Positions 1 to 12,631 of a DNA stretch of 64,000 nt are shown here, in pieces (positions within the stretch are counted from its first letter, which is position 1; the number at the start of each line of letters is the position of its first letter). Source of the stretch: Gordius sp. MW1 (lineage: Eukaryota > Nematomorpha > Gordioida > Gordea > Gordiidae); NCBI GenBank assembly GCA_964036665.1, contig OZ038530.1, forward strand, positions 6,524,501 to 6,588,500, written 5' to 3'. Below the pieces are notes generated by a model that did not search any database, had not been told where the DNA came from, and saw only the letters and a list, made by a program, of their open reading frames with translations. The position numbers and the translations under genes are program-made.

Positions 1-179
1 GCCTAGGTTTCCGATTGTGGAAGCCACTAAGGGAATAAATATTGTTTCTGAAAGGGAAGAGTTTTTATTTGACTTCCTACTTTCAGTGCTGACTAAAAGG
101 TCAGGAGAGGAGTTGGAGGGAGCGAATATGTCGACCGTGGTGAAGTCCCAAGTGAGATTCAGTCCGCGGGACAATGGGA

Positions 180-1110
180 TGAGCAAGCCTATGCCTTTAC
201 TAATGTGGGTTCGAATCTCATCTATCTCTCTCTCGTTATCGATATGTGTTACTTTTATTACTTAATTTAAGTAAGTAAATTGATTGAGTATAAAGTATGT
301 AATTATTGTAAAACGCAACTTGAAAGCAAAACAATTGTTGTTTAATCGGATTTTGCCTAAAATATAATTTATAAAAATCTTGCTCTAATAGATAATTAGT
401 TTTATAAACTCAAATAAATATAAATCGTAGTAATTTCTTGGCCAATTTTAATTAAATAATGAATTCTTTCCATGCTTTTAGAAGTATCTCACACCTAGCC
501 CCAAATTTTTATTTTTATAAAGGAAAACGGTATTGGCACAACTTTATTATTTCATTATCGGTATAAATAACATGAAAACTTCTACTATTTTAATACCAGC
601 ATGGTGTGACGGGTTATAGCGCACGGCTTGTAAACAGATGCCTATACTGATGTGTGTTCGTATCCCTGAAAGGGCAAAATTTTTATTTTTTTTAAAATTA
701 AATTAATATTTTGTTCTTGTTAATAACATTGATGGTATGACTGGGTGACCGTCCGCAGGCTACTGACCAATGAAAAAAATGATCATTGGCCAAAGTAATA
801 AATCGAAATTTTTTTTTTCGTTTTTGAATTGGTTAACATTGATAATTACCCTATGCCATCCACTACCAGGGCCTATGCCTCTACTGATATGGTCCCTGTG
901 CCCCTACAAAAGCCTATGCCTTTACTAATGTGGGTTCGAATCCCGGAGAGGGCAAAGTTTTTATTTTTTTTAAATTAAATTAATATTTTGTTCTTGTTAA
1001 TACCATTGATAATATGGCTTTTTGGTCGTCCGCTGGCTACTGACCAATGGAAAAAAAGACCATTGGCCAAATAAATCGATTTTTTTTTTCGTTTTTGAAT
1101 TGGTTAACAT
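180..1110 (+). repeat. tRNA-derived SINE cluster, plus orientation
   Basis: This stretch holds at least three copies or pieces of a modular SINE. A copy near 600-700 starts with a head resembling tRNA-Thr(UGU): a CTTGTAA anticodon-like loop near 628 and a degenerate B box. A second copy near 845-960 carries a different head that ends in a clear B box (GGTTCGAATCC near 932). Both are followed by an AT-rich linker and a hairpin core in which CCAATGG is followed about 10 nt later by its complement CCATTGG (near 755-800 and 1037-1068). The RNA polymerase III box and the T-run ends support a SINE. The modular structure is my inference from comparing copies across the window. Confidence 0.6.
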
Positions 1111-1165
1111 TGATAATTACCCCATGGCCTCTCCTACAAGGGCCTATAACTAATTATTTTGCATT

Positions 1166-1292
1166 TAATACCCCCCTATAGGCATTCTCGCCCCTTCCCA
1201 CCTTTCTCGCCCATAAATTGCATAGCAAATATGCTACGTTTATACGGAGTATAGAAGAGTTCCCCCTTCCCACGAGGGCCCGAGTTTTATAT
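1166..1292 (-). repeat. Dispersed GC-hairpin repeat (CGGGCC...GGCCCT family)
   Basis: This is one of five copies of a roughly 150-200-bp repeat in the window; the others are near 22614, 24389-24590, 35365-35523 and 37470-37650. Read on the minus strand, it has a short CG-rich hairpin, then purine-rich GGGAAGGGGGA, an ACTCATCTATAC segment, a TTGCTATGCAATTTATGGGC block and a GGGAAGGGGCGAGAATGC block. No coding capacity is seen. It usually sits beside the SINE clusters, so it may be another module of them. Confidence 0.55.
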
Positions 1293-1796
1293 TTATATAA
1301 CTTACAAAAATTTTCAAAAAAATTTCAATATAAAAAGGAAAAACTGATGTTTAATGTTTCAAATGATTAGATGAAAAATCAATATAAAACTCGGCTCAAC
1401 ATAATTAATTTAAATATAATAATTTATATTTTAAATTTAAAGCCAGCCCTAAAAGGAGCTACTCCCGCGCCTCATTTTTAAAAAGGAGGGGCGTTCCAGT
1501 TTTTTTTTGAAAAAATGTAGCGGCGCTCCTTAACAAGACTGAAATTTAGATTTATGTAAAAATCAATGTCAGTATTAGTCCAAAATCTTTCATTCATCTT
1601 TGTCTTAAACCAGATATACAACTTGTGGTTGCATTTATATTAATTTACAAAACATAAAAAAGACAAAGGCTTTATTAAAAAGACAAAGCATTAGAATTAC
1701 TATAAATGGATTAAAAAGACATATTCAAAACACTTAAATTTAGAATCTATGCACAAATATATTATAAGCATGTTGAATAAATAAGGTTAAGTATTT

Positions 1797-3495
<1,699 letters not shown>

Positions 3496-4319
3496 GTTAA
3501 AACAAAATGGAACCGGAAGTTAAGATGGCGGTTGAATACAGGACAAACTTCAAAGCTTGATAAATAACTGTAGGTTTAGTAAACGCTAAATTTTTAGGAA
3601 GCAAAATTTAATTTCTATTAGTTGTTACAAACAATCAAACTTAAAGAAAAGTATTTACGAAAAAAGTGGATAATAAACAAAATAAATTAACGGTAAAAAA
3701 GTGCACAACCACGAGGAATATAGAGCTTATTGATTAAGCGCACAAAGTTAAAAATAATTAGTCATATTTTGATCCAAGTGCAAAAATTTATAAATTAGAT
3801 TAAATCCAATATCTTCTGGAACGGTAAAGGTGTATTTGTAAAATATAAGTAATAATTCGACAGGAATCTATGTAATAAGTTGAAAGATAAAGCTTTAAAC
3901 GGACGTTTAAGTCATAGACGTTGGATAATAACTACCTATTTGCGTCAAAATTGGATGGTTGAATGTAGACTATTAATAAACGTACAAATTTGCTATATAC
4001 TACTTATGGGAGGAGCATTTGATGGTAGTTAAGATTGAAGAATATGGCTGGGATCAAAGACCTAACTGCATTAAATTTGTTGAGAATGAATCGCTCTATT
4101 GCCTATTTGTTTTTTAGTCCTACGCCGTTTATAATATAGCAGTCGAGTAGGATGGATTGTTGATGGCGCAATGTCAGGGTTAATAGTCCTCTAAAATTTG
4201 TTATTCATTATGTTGACGCATCTTGATTCAAATCGCACTCGTCTACCGGGCAAAAAGATCGAGTTTGTGATGAGTTTATTCTAGTTGATTGGTATATGTA
4301 AAACTATGTTCAAATATCA
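3496..4319. other. Intergenic, no gene seen
   Basis: AT-rich sequence upstream of the beta-tubulin start. It presumably contains that gene's promoter and 5' UTR, but I could not point to a definite promoter element. No long ORF or recognised repeat was found. Confidence 0.4.
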
Positions 4320-5140
4320 ATTGCCAAACATTTCATGTTTTATTTCTCGGTCTCGACAACAAAATCTCGTTTTGTCTCGGGTGCCCTTATAGGAATCTCG
4401 TCACATCTCGGCCAATAAAAATCAAATTTAGCTAATCTCGACTTTTAAATCTATTTAAATAATCTTAATTTGTCCTGTAATCAATCTGATTTATTATATA
4501 AATATAAAAATTGAAACAGGCGAACAATGTTTTTACACAAAAACCTTTACAAACATCATTTACATATTTAAACTAGGTGGGACCCTTAGTTATTTCAAAA
4601 AATAAGTAATACGTTGAAATAAATAATTCAAGTAGCCGTCACAAGTTCGTTCCTAGGAATCTATCGCATGTTATATTGTTAACCTAAAAGGTACGAGCGG
4701 ATACTTTTTTACATATGTAATTAGTTGCATGCATTACAGCGTTGTAAAAACACCAATAAAAGTAGTATTTAATGGAATAGGAACATAAGAGTTTTTCGCC
4801 TTTTAATCAATTACAATCAAATTAAAATGTAAATGCTTTTATTATTGGACCTCATACTATGTCCTATTAAGTTTACTATTTTTTGAATAATTCAATTAAA
4901 ACAATTTTTAATTCTTATGCTGATGTAGTTTAAATTATAGAGAATTGAGAATTTACCTGCCAACTCTACTTTAAAAAGTTATGTAAATGGCAAAAAAAAT
5001 GGATTTTTAAATTTGTGGTTTGATAATTTCAACGGTGTACCATGAGTTAATGCATAACAGACTCCTGATACTCATGATTTAATCTAATGCTTTTGAAGGC
5101 AATCGTTCGGCGGTACAAAATTCGATGGGGTCCTCCTAAA
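4320..5140 (+). mobile_element. Degenerate CTCG-rich DNA-transposon-like repeat
   Basis: The left end (4340-4445) is full of TCTCG motifs. The interior shares recognisable blocks with the element at 50131-51714, for example a GTTGTAAAAAC-A-CAATAAAAG block near 4741 versus 50812, and a similar right portion near 5060-5130 versus 51060-51150. This is therefore an old copy of the same non-coding family. I could not define its ends or a target duplication. Confidence 0.4.
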
Positions 5141-5153
5141 ATATTTAGCATTA

Positions 5154-5679
5154 CAGTCGAAACTTCTTAATCGCAAATCGGATTATCGCGAAAATCTTTT
5201 AATCGCGAAGTTAACCGCCATTTTGTTTTTTTAAGCGATAATATTAACAAAAACATCGTTTATTGACAAATCGCTTTGGCAATAAATTCTACAAATCTCA
5301 TAGGATTGGTATTACATAATTATATTATACTTGCTTTTGGTAAAAGTAAAAAATTATATTTTGATTTTATTAAATTTTTAGTAAAATTTTATTCTATTCA
5401 TAACAAAATTATTTTTTTTAAACCCTGTCTTAACCATTATTCGAAATAAATTCAAATTTCAAAGGATTGGTATTACATAATTATATTACAATATCGGATA
5501 TTCACAAACATTTTCGAGTCCTTAAATCAACCAGATAATTATATCGTTTTGTTGCGAAGCGTAAGAAATGAATATTTAATATAATGTACATATACTTTTA
5601 TTTCCATCGTTTAATCGCGAAATATCGGTTAATCGCGAAAATTCAGACCCAAGGCTTTGCAATTAAACGGTTTTGACTG
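5154..5679. mobile_element. TA-flanked MITE (pogo/Tigger-like ends), copy 1
   Basis: The element is flanked by TA on each side (5152-5153 and 5680-5681). It starts CAGTCGAAACTT and ends in GTTTTGACTG, so it has inverted termini, with repeated ATCGCG motifs inside each arm. It has no coding capacity. TA duplication and CAGT termini are typical of Tc1/mariner-superfamily (pogo/Tigger) non-autonomous elements. A second copy at 6793-7119 lies in the opposite orientation. Confidence 0.7.
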
Positions 5680-5681
5680 TA

Positions 5682-6200
5682 TAGCCAAATTTATATATTT
5701 AATTTGAAATAAACTAATAATTTAAAATATCATCATATTAGACAGAATGATATAATCTTACGAAATTTGAAGATGTTTTATTAATATTTACTTCATCAGA
5801 CATTTTAAGTCTGTATGTTTATATTATATATTAATGCAAGTATATTAATATGCGCTAAATATATTAAAATACTATTTATATGCCCTAACGGCCACTCAAA
5901 TTCTGTCCAATAAGCTAAAACTTTGGTGAACACGAGTATTTTTTTTGTTTTTTTCAGATTCATCAAACTTTTGGAATAATTGAATTCAAAGTTGCGAAAA
6001 TGAGCGTTTTTGACCTTATTGGAGGTGTATACCGAGAAAACAAATAGACAAAAATTAGAAAAAATATTCCTTGGTTGTATAACAAATATATAGAAAATTC
6101 ATACTAAAACAATTTTTTACCAATTCACGTACTCCCTATATTTAATATCCCAAAATCGCCCCAGACTTGGGGTCTCCCTTCCTTCCCATTAGTTTTATGC
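5682..6200. other. No gene seen
   Basis: AT-rich sequence between two transposon remnants. I see no coding pattern or clear repeat in it. Confidence 0.4.
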
Positions 6201-6211
6201 ATGAATCGTAA

Positions 6212-6400
6212 GTAGAGATCTGCAACGGGCCGTTTTTAGATGTTCTACTCACCCGTACCTGCTTCAAAACTTCAAGGCCCGTCCGAGCCCGCCCGTAATT
6301 TTTTAAACACTTCAGGCCCGTCCGATCCTGTCCGTATATTTTTCAAGCCCTTCTATACCCGTTTAGAAAAACGTCAGGCCCGCCCAAGCCCGTTCAGAAA
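6212..6400 (+). repeat. Degenerate GCCCG-rich repeat
   Basis: GC-rich island built of imperfect GCCCG(T/C)CCGA motifs in an AT-rich background. It starts near TAGAGATCTGCAACGG. Similar GCCCG-rich blocks form the two ends of the element at 7567-9281, so this may be one end of a relative. The ORF through it is low-complexity and unlikely to be a protein. Confidence 0.45.
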
Positions 6401-6704
6401 AATTTTAAATAATTTAACAGAAAATTTGTGAAATAATTAAGCACTATAATTTTAGGGCATTGTAATAAAAAAGGAATTAAACTCACTTATAATAAAAAAA
6501 TACAAAGCTAACGAAAACTTACATTAAGTTTTTCAAATAACACCTTTATTATAATTAGATATAATTAAGTTCAAATTATTTGACCCCACCAGTTTTAAAA
6601 AATATGCTATAATTAACTTTATGTAGTTCATTTTATGATTTATAGGAAAAACAATATTTAAAGGTGCCTTTCTACTTTAACACTACTAAACTTTGGGAAT
6701 GAAT

Positions 6705-6768
6705 ATTTGGGCGAATTATCAAACTCTTCACTTCTTAATATCTTTGTATTCATAGTGAAATTCCCCTT
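6705..6768 (-). repeat. Partial arm of a foldback element
   Basis: The block with TTTGGGCGAATTATCAAACT followed by CTTAATATCTTTGTATTCAT and GTGAAATT matches one inverted arm of the foldback element at 56163-56576. Only one arm is visible here, so this is a fragment. Confidence 0.45.
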
Positions 6769-6792
6769 TAGGCTATGACCATATGCTATATA

Positions 6793-7119
6793 CAGTCCAA
6801 ACCGTTTAATTGCAAAGCCTTGGGTCTGAATTTTTTCGCGATTAACCGGTATTTTGCGATTAAAAGATGGAAATAAAAGTATATGTACATTATATTAAAT
6901 ATTCATTTCTTACGCTTCGCAATACGATATTTTTTATAATTATCTGGTTGATTTAAGGACTCGAAAATTTTTGTGGAAATCCGATATTGTACTATAAAGC
7001 GATTTGTCAACAAACAATGTTTTTGTTAATATTATCGTCTACAAAAACAAAATGGCAGTTAACTTCGCGATTAAAAGATTTTCGCGATAATCCGATTTGC
7101 GATTAAAAAGTTTCGACTG
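6793..7119. mobile_element. TA-flanked MITE, copy 2 (inverted relative to copy 1)
   Basis: Flanked by TA at 6791-6792 and 7120-7121. It begins CAGTCCAAACCG and ends AAAAAGTTTCGACTG. Most of its length matches the reverse complement of 5154-5679, with an internal deletion of about 200 bp. Non-coding. Confidence 0.7.
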
Positions 7120-7475
7120 TACACGCTTAACTAATTAGTTTTCTACATTTTCAAACATTATCATTGACGTTTATAAACCAGTGGTTTATAACTTATACAC
7201 TTCCTTTTTTAACGATAAAATTAAACAGCCAGATATATTGTTAAAATTATAATAAATCTATTTAATTAATAAATATGCCCTTCCCTCTTAAAAGGTTAGA
7301 TAATATTTATTCTAATACAGCATAGTATTATTTCACATCAAAACTCTTTATTGATGACTTTCATATATGTCCAACTATTGTGCTAATTATCTAGCTAATT
7401 AAGAACTAGCCAAAGCAACTAGCTTGTGTTATAAATATATTAGAAAATTATTTATATGCCCTTCATATTTCATTT

Positions 7476-7566
7476 AAATATGGCGGGAAAGAGCATCAAG
7501 GTCGCACAAATTTTAAAAAGAACAAAAAAACACATCGCCTGTTTACAATTCAAAATGGATTGGAGG
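7476..7566 (+). pseudogene. RTE-type LINE endonuclease fragment, 5' piece
   Basis: Encodes a run around GKSIKVAQILKR that matches the start of the endonuclease domain of the LINE at 51955-52040 (GKSIEVAQMLKRR there). The match stops at 7566, where a hAT-like element begins. It resumes at 9282 with the next part of the same domain. This is therefore the upstream half of a LINE copy split by an insertion. Confidence 0.65.
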
Positions 7567-9281
7567 CAGAGGTCAGATTTGTTTGGAATTTTATGCCCGA
7601 ACCCGGCCCGGTTCAAATTTTTTACCTCATTGCCCGCCCGAGCCCGCCCGAATTTTTAAGGTGTCCGCCCAGGCCCGCCCGAAACAATAGAGCTGCCCGA
7701 AATGCCCGGCCCGAAATTTTTAGATGCCTGTTAGGACCGAATTTTTGCGATCTCAAATTCTTTCAACCACTATTAAAAAATAAGCATTAAATTAATGACA
7801 TATTGAATAAAACAAATAAGGCAATATTTTATTATCCCGGACAAAATCTAATTTCCTATATTATTTAAAAGGCGAATGATTTTTTTAAATGAAACGTTTG
7901 ATCTTTAATTTTAATCCTAATAGGTCAAAAAAACGTAGTATTTGTCTTTCTAAAATATTTGGCCAGAGTTTCTTTAAAATACCGTTATCACTGGCAAAAC
8001 CGCTGGAGGTCACAATATTTTAATATATTAATTGCTAGTGCATTTAGGTAAAAACATGTTAGAACGTTTACAAATCATATAACAGCAAAAATTAATTAAA
8101 TGCAGCCGATGTTCATGAAAATATTTATGGAGCAAGTTTTTAATTAAGTTTTAAAGTATACATATTTTATAAATATCTCACAATAAACAAAATTATACGC
8201 CCCTTTTGGGTTAACCCGTTTAAACACCTACCCTAGAAATAAACTTCTTAATGAATAAAATTAGTTTAATTGGTCAATCTGTGATCTTAGAACTTACTTT
8301 GATAATAAAAACAATAATTTATCAATAAAATTTACATGTAATTTAAATTTTTTTTTAATTTGAAGCAAAAAAAGACAGTTTAATTAGGGGGGGGGGGAGT
8401 ATGTCCCCTATTTACCTCCCCCTATCTATGCAAATGTTTGTAGTTTGTTACATTTTAATTTACTAAAAATTTAAATGGTGTAGAAATTTATTATTATAAA
8501 AATAAGTTATAGCTTAGCGATAGCAATAAGGGAAAAATAAAGTCGAATTGGGGAAGCTTTGTTAAACCAAATAAGATTTGTTAAAAAAGCTAAATGATAT
8601 TAGAATAAATTAACACTTGCATGCATTGTGTCAATTTGGGCATGACGCTTTTGTATCATGTATAGACGGGTATCGATGCATTCGACAAAAGTCTAACTGA
8701 CAAAATGGCTATGAATCTCTATAAAATGTCTATGAATATTTAACGAAAATGCTCCTTGAGAGGGGTTTACAGAGACGAAAACTTAGGGTTAGTGTTTTAG
8801 GTCGGGGTTTTAGGTTAGGGTTACGGTTAGGGTTAGATGCACACATTTCAATCGACAAATGCATTTTCGTAGACATTTATTTATTTTTTGCTTTTTTGTC
8901 AAATGCAACTGAATCGTATAGACGGTACATGTGAATCACGTACAATTAAAAGACTACATAAATATAAATATTTCAATCCTTTCCATGAACGAGCTAGGGT
9001 AGGGACGTGATGGAAAATGAGTGGTTTGGGCAAAAATTATAGAATTAACTTGGGGACGGGTGGCGAAATCAAGTTCTTAAACTCTTTTAGCATTTTCATA
9101 TACAGTCAAATAAAAAGGTAGCAAAATAATACATTATCTTAAAAATTTCACTAAGCCCGATTTGCCCGAATGCTATCATCGTGCCCGCCCGGGCCCGTCC
9201 GAAAATAAAAATTTAGGACAGTTGCCCGGGCCGGGCTTGGCAGGTTCGGGCAGCGGGCCAGGCCGGACAATCTGGTCTCTG
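7567..9281. mobile_element. hAT-like non-autonomous element with GCCCG-rich ends
   Basis: It interrupts the LINE endonuclease sequence between 7566 and 9282. The left end begins CAGAGGTCAGATTTG and the right end, reverse complemented, begins CAGAGACCAGATTG. Both ends then run into GCCCG-rich blocks (7590-7740 and 9155-9260). Flanking octamers ATTGGAGG and ACTAGAGG agree at six of eight positions, as for a decayed 8-bp hAT target duplication. No transposase is recognised inside. A telomere-like TTAGGG patch lies at about 8785-8846. A much shorter element with similar ends is at 54914-54982. Confidence 0.6.
8785..8846 (+). repeat. Interstitial TTAGGG-like patch
   Basis: Several imperfect TTAGGG units mixed with GTTTTAGGTCGGGG, ending in GGTTAGATGCACA. 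The same composite occurs near 15736, 59110 and 59765, so it belongs to a dispersed repeat and does not mark a chromosome end. Confidence 0.55.
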
Positions 9282-10540
9282 ACTAGAGGTAAAGGTGGGG
9301 AGTTAGGAGAGGGATTCAAGCTAGAAACGGAGTCGGTATTTTTCTAATTGTCCAAGAATAAGGTGGTGGAAGTCAACCGTTGTTCAGGCAGGTTATTGTG
9401 TAGATTACAGATCAAGGAGGCCTCCTAACCATTATGTGCGCCTAATTAGAGAAAAACATGTTTTTTGATTAAATGGCAATGGAAATACAAGGAATAAGAC
9501 ATAAGAACGGCAAATTATTGGGACGGACTTTAACGCCCACGTATGGAAAGATCGCCTCGGGTAAGAGCAAAACCATGGAGTCTGTATGACCCGAAGAAAA
9601 AGGAAGGGTAAAAGCATCAATACCTTAAGCATGGTGGAAGTCAACCGTTGTTCAGGCAGGTTATTGTGTAGATTACAGATCAAGGAGGCCTCCTAACCAT
9701 TATGTGCGCCTAATTAGAGAAAAACATGTTTTTTGATTAAATGGCAATGGAAATACAAGGAATAAGACATAAGAAAGGCAAATTATTGGGGCGGACTTTA
9801 ACGACCAGGTATGGAAAGATCGCCTCGGGTAAGAGCAAAACCATGGAGTCTGTATGACCCGAAGAAAAAGGAAGGGTAAAAGCATCAATACCTTAAGCAT
9901 GGTGGAAGTCAACCGTTGTTCAGACAGGTTATTGTGTAGATTACAGATCAAGGAGGCCTCCTAACCACTATGTCCGCCTAATTAGAGAAAAACATGTTTT
10001 TTGATTAAATGGCAATGGAAATACAAGGAATAAGACATAAGAAATGCAAATTATTGGGGCGGACTTTAACGCCCACGTATGGAAAGATCGCCTCGGGTAA
10101 GAGCAAAACCATGGAGTCTGCATGACCCGAAGAAAAAGGAAGGGTAAAAGCATCAATACCTTAAGCATGGTGGAAGTCAACCGTTGTTCAGGCAGGTTAT
10201 TGTGTAGATTACAGATCAAGCCTCCTAACCATTTTGTGCGCCTAATTAGAAAAAAACATGTTTTTTGATTAAATGGCAATGGAAATACAAGGATTAAGAC
10301 ATAAGAAAGGCAAATTATTGGGGCGGACTTTAACGCCCACGTATGGAAAGATCGCCTCGGGTAAGAGCAAAACCATGGAGTCTGTATGACCCGAAGAAAA
10401 AGGAAGGTTAAAAGCATCAATACCTTAAGCATACGAGATGACGATCGATAACACCTATTTCCAAAAGCCCGTAGATCAAATTGTGACTTATATAAGTGGG
10501 AAGACGGCAAAAGGATTTATGGAGGATTAAAGATTGTAAG
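9282..10540 (+). pseudogene. RTE-type LINE endonuclease remnant, internally expanded
   Basis: Resumes the LINE endonuclease homology that stopped at 7566. Sequence near 9305-9360 matches 52056-52150 of the longer LINE copy, and 10440-10540 matches about 52455-52590 there, including the stretch equivalent to the end of the endonuclease domain. Between these, 9364-10431 is a tandem expansion of the middle of the domain. Reading frames are broken and the reverse transcriptase part is missing, so this is a dead copy. Confidence 0.7.
9364..10431 (+). repeat. Four-copy 267-bp tandem array derived from a LINE endonuclease
   Basis: Units start near 9364, 9631, 9898 and 10165 at GGTGGAAGTCAACCGTTGTT. 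The last is about 4 bp shorter. Units differ at only a few positions. Each unit aligns with about 52150-52450 of the LINE at 51.7-54.7 kb, in compressed form. The period of 267 is a multiple of three, which is why long open frames appear on the minus strand; these are artefacts of the repetition. Confidence 0.85.
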
Positions 10541-10917
10541 TAGTGTTGTTAATCTGCTCGAATGGGTTGTGCTGGTATAGTGCTAAACCTGGTAATGGGC
10601 ATATATCTCCTACCATTACCATCATTATTAAGCAGCACATGCTGGTTAATAACCCGGTTACTAGCATGGCAGATTAAAGTTGCCATGGTTGCTTGGTTGG
10701 GAGAGATGCAAGTAACCGGGCATTTGGCAGATTGGATTGATATAACCGTGGTATTGAGCAGGCTTGTTTTAAACTAAACATGGTCTTTAGCAAATTTAAT
10801 TTTAGCTTACTATTAGAGTTGGTAGCTGCCATATAATGCTAATCAATATTTTTCAATTATATATTAATCCAAAAATGGTGTTAAAAAATTAAAATATATT
10901 ATAAATTTGTCCCGTTA
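10541..10917. other. No gene seen
   Basis: Somewhat less AT-rich sequence containing a short hairpin (GGTAATGG near 10590 with CCATTACC near 10612). No protein similarity is recognised. Its right edge runs into the C/G minisatellite. Confidence 0.35.
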
Positions 10918-11785
10918 TTTTGCCCCCCCCCCCCAAATTTTTTATCCTCTTTCTAACCAGGGGGGAGGGGGTGTTTTGCCCCCCCCCCTAATTTTTTATC
11001 CCCCTCTAATTTTTTACCCTCTTTCTCACCAGAGGGGAGGGGTGTTTTGTCCCCCCCCCCCCCTTATTTTTTATCCTCTTTCTCACCAGGGGGGAGGGGG
11101 GGGAGTGTTTTGCCCCCCCCCTATTTTTTACCATCTTTCTGACCAGAGGGGAGGGGGTGTTTTGCCCCCCCCCTATTTTTTTACCCTCTTTCTCACCAGG
11201 GGGGAGGGGGGGGGATGGTGTTTTGCCCCCCCCCCCTAATTTTTTATTCTTTTTCTCACCAAAGGGGGGGGTGTTTTGCCCCCCCCCCCTTATTTTTTAC
11301 CCTCTTTCTCACCAGAGGGGAGGGGTGTTTTGCCCCCCCCCCCTTATTTTTTATCCTTTTTCTCACCAGGGGGAAGGGGGGGGGGGGGTGTTTTGCCCCC
11401 TCCCTAATTTTTTACCCTCTTTCTCATCAGGGGGGGGGGGGGGGTGTTTTGCCTCCCCCCTAATTTTTTACCCTCTTTCTCACGAGAGGGGGGGGGGGTG
11501 TTTTGCCCCCCCCCTTATTTTTTATCCTCTTTCTCACCAGGGGGGAGGGGGGGGGGGGTGTTTTGCCCCCCCCCCTAATTTTTTATCCTCTTTCTCACCA
11601 GAGGGCGGGCCCCCCAATTTTTATCCTCTTTCTCACCAGGGGGGAGGGGGATGTTTTGCCCCCCCCCCCTAATTTTTTATTCTCTTTCTCACCAGAGAGG
11701 GAGGGGGGGTGTTTTGCCCCCCCCCTTCCCATTTTTTGTCCTCTTTCTCACCGGGGAGGGGGGAGGGGTGTTGTGCCCCCCTTCC
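10918..11785 (+). repeat. C-run/G-run minisatellite, about 15 units of roughly 57 bp
   Basis: Each unit reads approximately TGTTTTGC, a run of C, TAATTTTTTA, then TCCTCTTTCTCACCAG followed by a run of G. I count 15 copies of the CTTTCTCACCAG core, with variable homopolymer lengths. The array abuts and has apparently replaced the upstream pol region of the gypsy remnant that begins at about 11790. A related array in the opposite orientation forms the core of the foldback element at 55045-55989. Translations through it are low-complexity and not credible proteins. Confidence 0.9.
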
Positions 11786-11789
11786 TTCA

Positions 11790-12195
11790 TCGGTGGCGCA
11801 TTATGTCAAATCGAGGATAATATTGAACATTCTTTTTTGTGTTTTTCCCGTAAGTTAAATAAAACTGAGGTGCGGTATTCCGTTATTGAACGGGAGGCTC
11901 TTGCAATGATGTACGGATTACAGCGTTGTCGCGTATTTAATTGGTAAATCATTTACTGTAATCACGGATCATAAACCTCTGGTTGCTTTATTTAAAAAGG
12001 CTAACGATGAATTGTTAATGTCTAGTAGATTAAAACGTTGGCTGGTAATGTTAGGCAATTTTACCTTAACTCTTATATATTGCAAAGGTGAAGACAATCA
12101 TTTAGCAGACGTTTTATCGCGTTTGGGCGCAGATAGCATTGAACCTAAGGATGATCTTTCATTGCGATATTATAGGAGGGCAGGCAATAAACGCT
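11790..12195 (+). pseudogene. Ty3/gypsy RNase H remnant
   Basis: RNase H domain of a Ty3/gypsy pol in two frames. Near 11790-11945 it shows GGALCQIED and the catalytic-Glu region EREALAMMYG. After a frameshift near 11940 it continues with TDHKPLVALF and LADVLSRLGADS (to about 12140). The reverse transcriptase that should precede it is missing, and the minisatellite at 10918-11785 begins at that point. The final codons run into the hAT insertion at 12204. Sequence is close to the RNase H of the element on the minus strand at 27.9-30.5 kb. Confidence 0.85.
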
Positions 12196-12203
12196 ATTAA
12201 AAT

Positions 12204-12623
12204 TAGAGATGCACCGATACCACTATTTTATGCCGATACCGATACCAGCCGATACTTAAGATTTTTTTGCCGATACCGATACCATGCCGATACTTATAAT
12301 AAAAAAAATTTTTATACTAAAAAAATATATGCAAATTAAATATTATAAATTAAGTCACATCCAAATTTTGGTAGATTAGAATTTTGACGATAAAACAATT
12401 GTAAAGAAATATTTATAGCCAATCAAATGAAACAATTTTCAAAAAATTTAAAAAGTCCTCTATTTTTTAATGGTAGGAGATACTATAAATATTATTTTTT
12501 GAGTTTCATATTGAAAAAGGTATCGGCTTGGTAATTGCCGATACTAGCAAAGTATCGGGCCGATTCTTTTGGCAAGGTATCGGCGCCGATACCATGCCGA
12601 TACTTGGTATCGGTGCATCTCTA
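12204..12623. mobile_element. hAT MITE with 8-bp target duplication ATTAAAAT
   Basis: Ends are perfect inverted repeats beginning TAGAGATGCACCGATACC. The octamer ATTAAAAT is duplicated at 12196-12203 and 12624-12631. Interior arms are built of GATACC/GGTATC motifs. It is 420 bp long, non-coding, and inserted between the RNase H and integrase regions of the gypsy remnant. The element at 26753-27338 is a longer relative that keeps a BED zinc finger. Confidence 0.92.
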
Positions 12624-12631
12624 ATTAAAAT

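Noticed and set aside
8785-8846. TTAGGG-like sequence as a telomere end (also 15736, 59110, 59765)
   Set aside because: Units are few and irregular, mixed with GTTTTAGGTC, and located inside elements with sequence on both sides.
9432-10510. Minus-strand repeated ORFs of 83-180 residues
   Set aside because: They are produced by a 267-bp (3 x 89) tandem repeat of antisense LINE sequence.
10907-11947. Several overlapping ORFs in the C/G minisatellite
   Set aside because: They exist only because homopolymer-rich units are repeated; translations are PPP/FFF/GGG low-complexity strings in all three frames.
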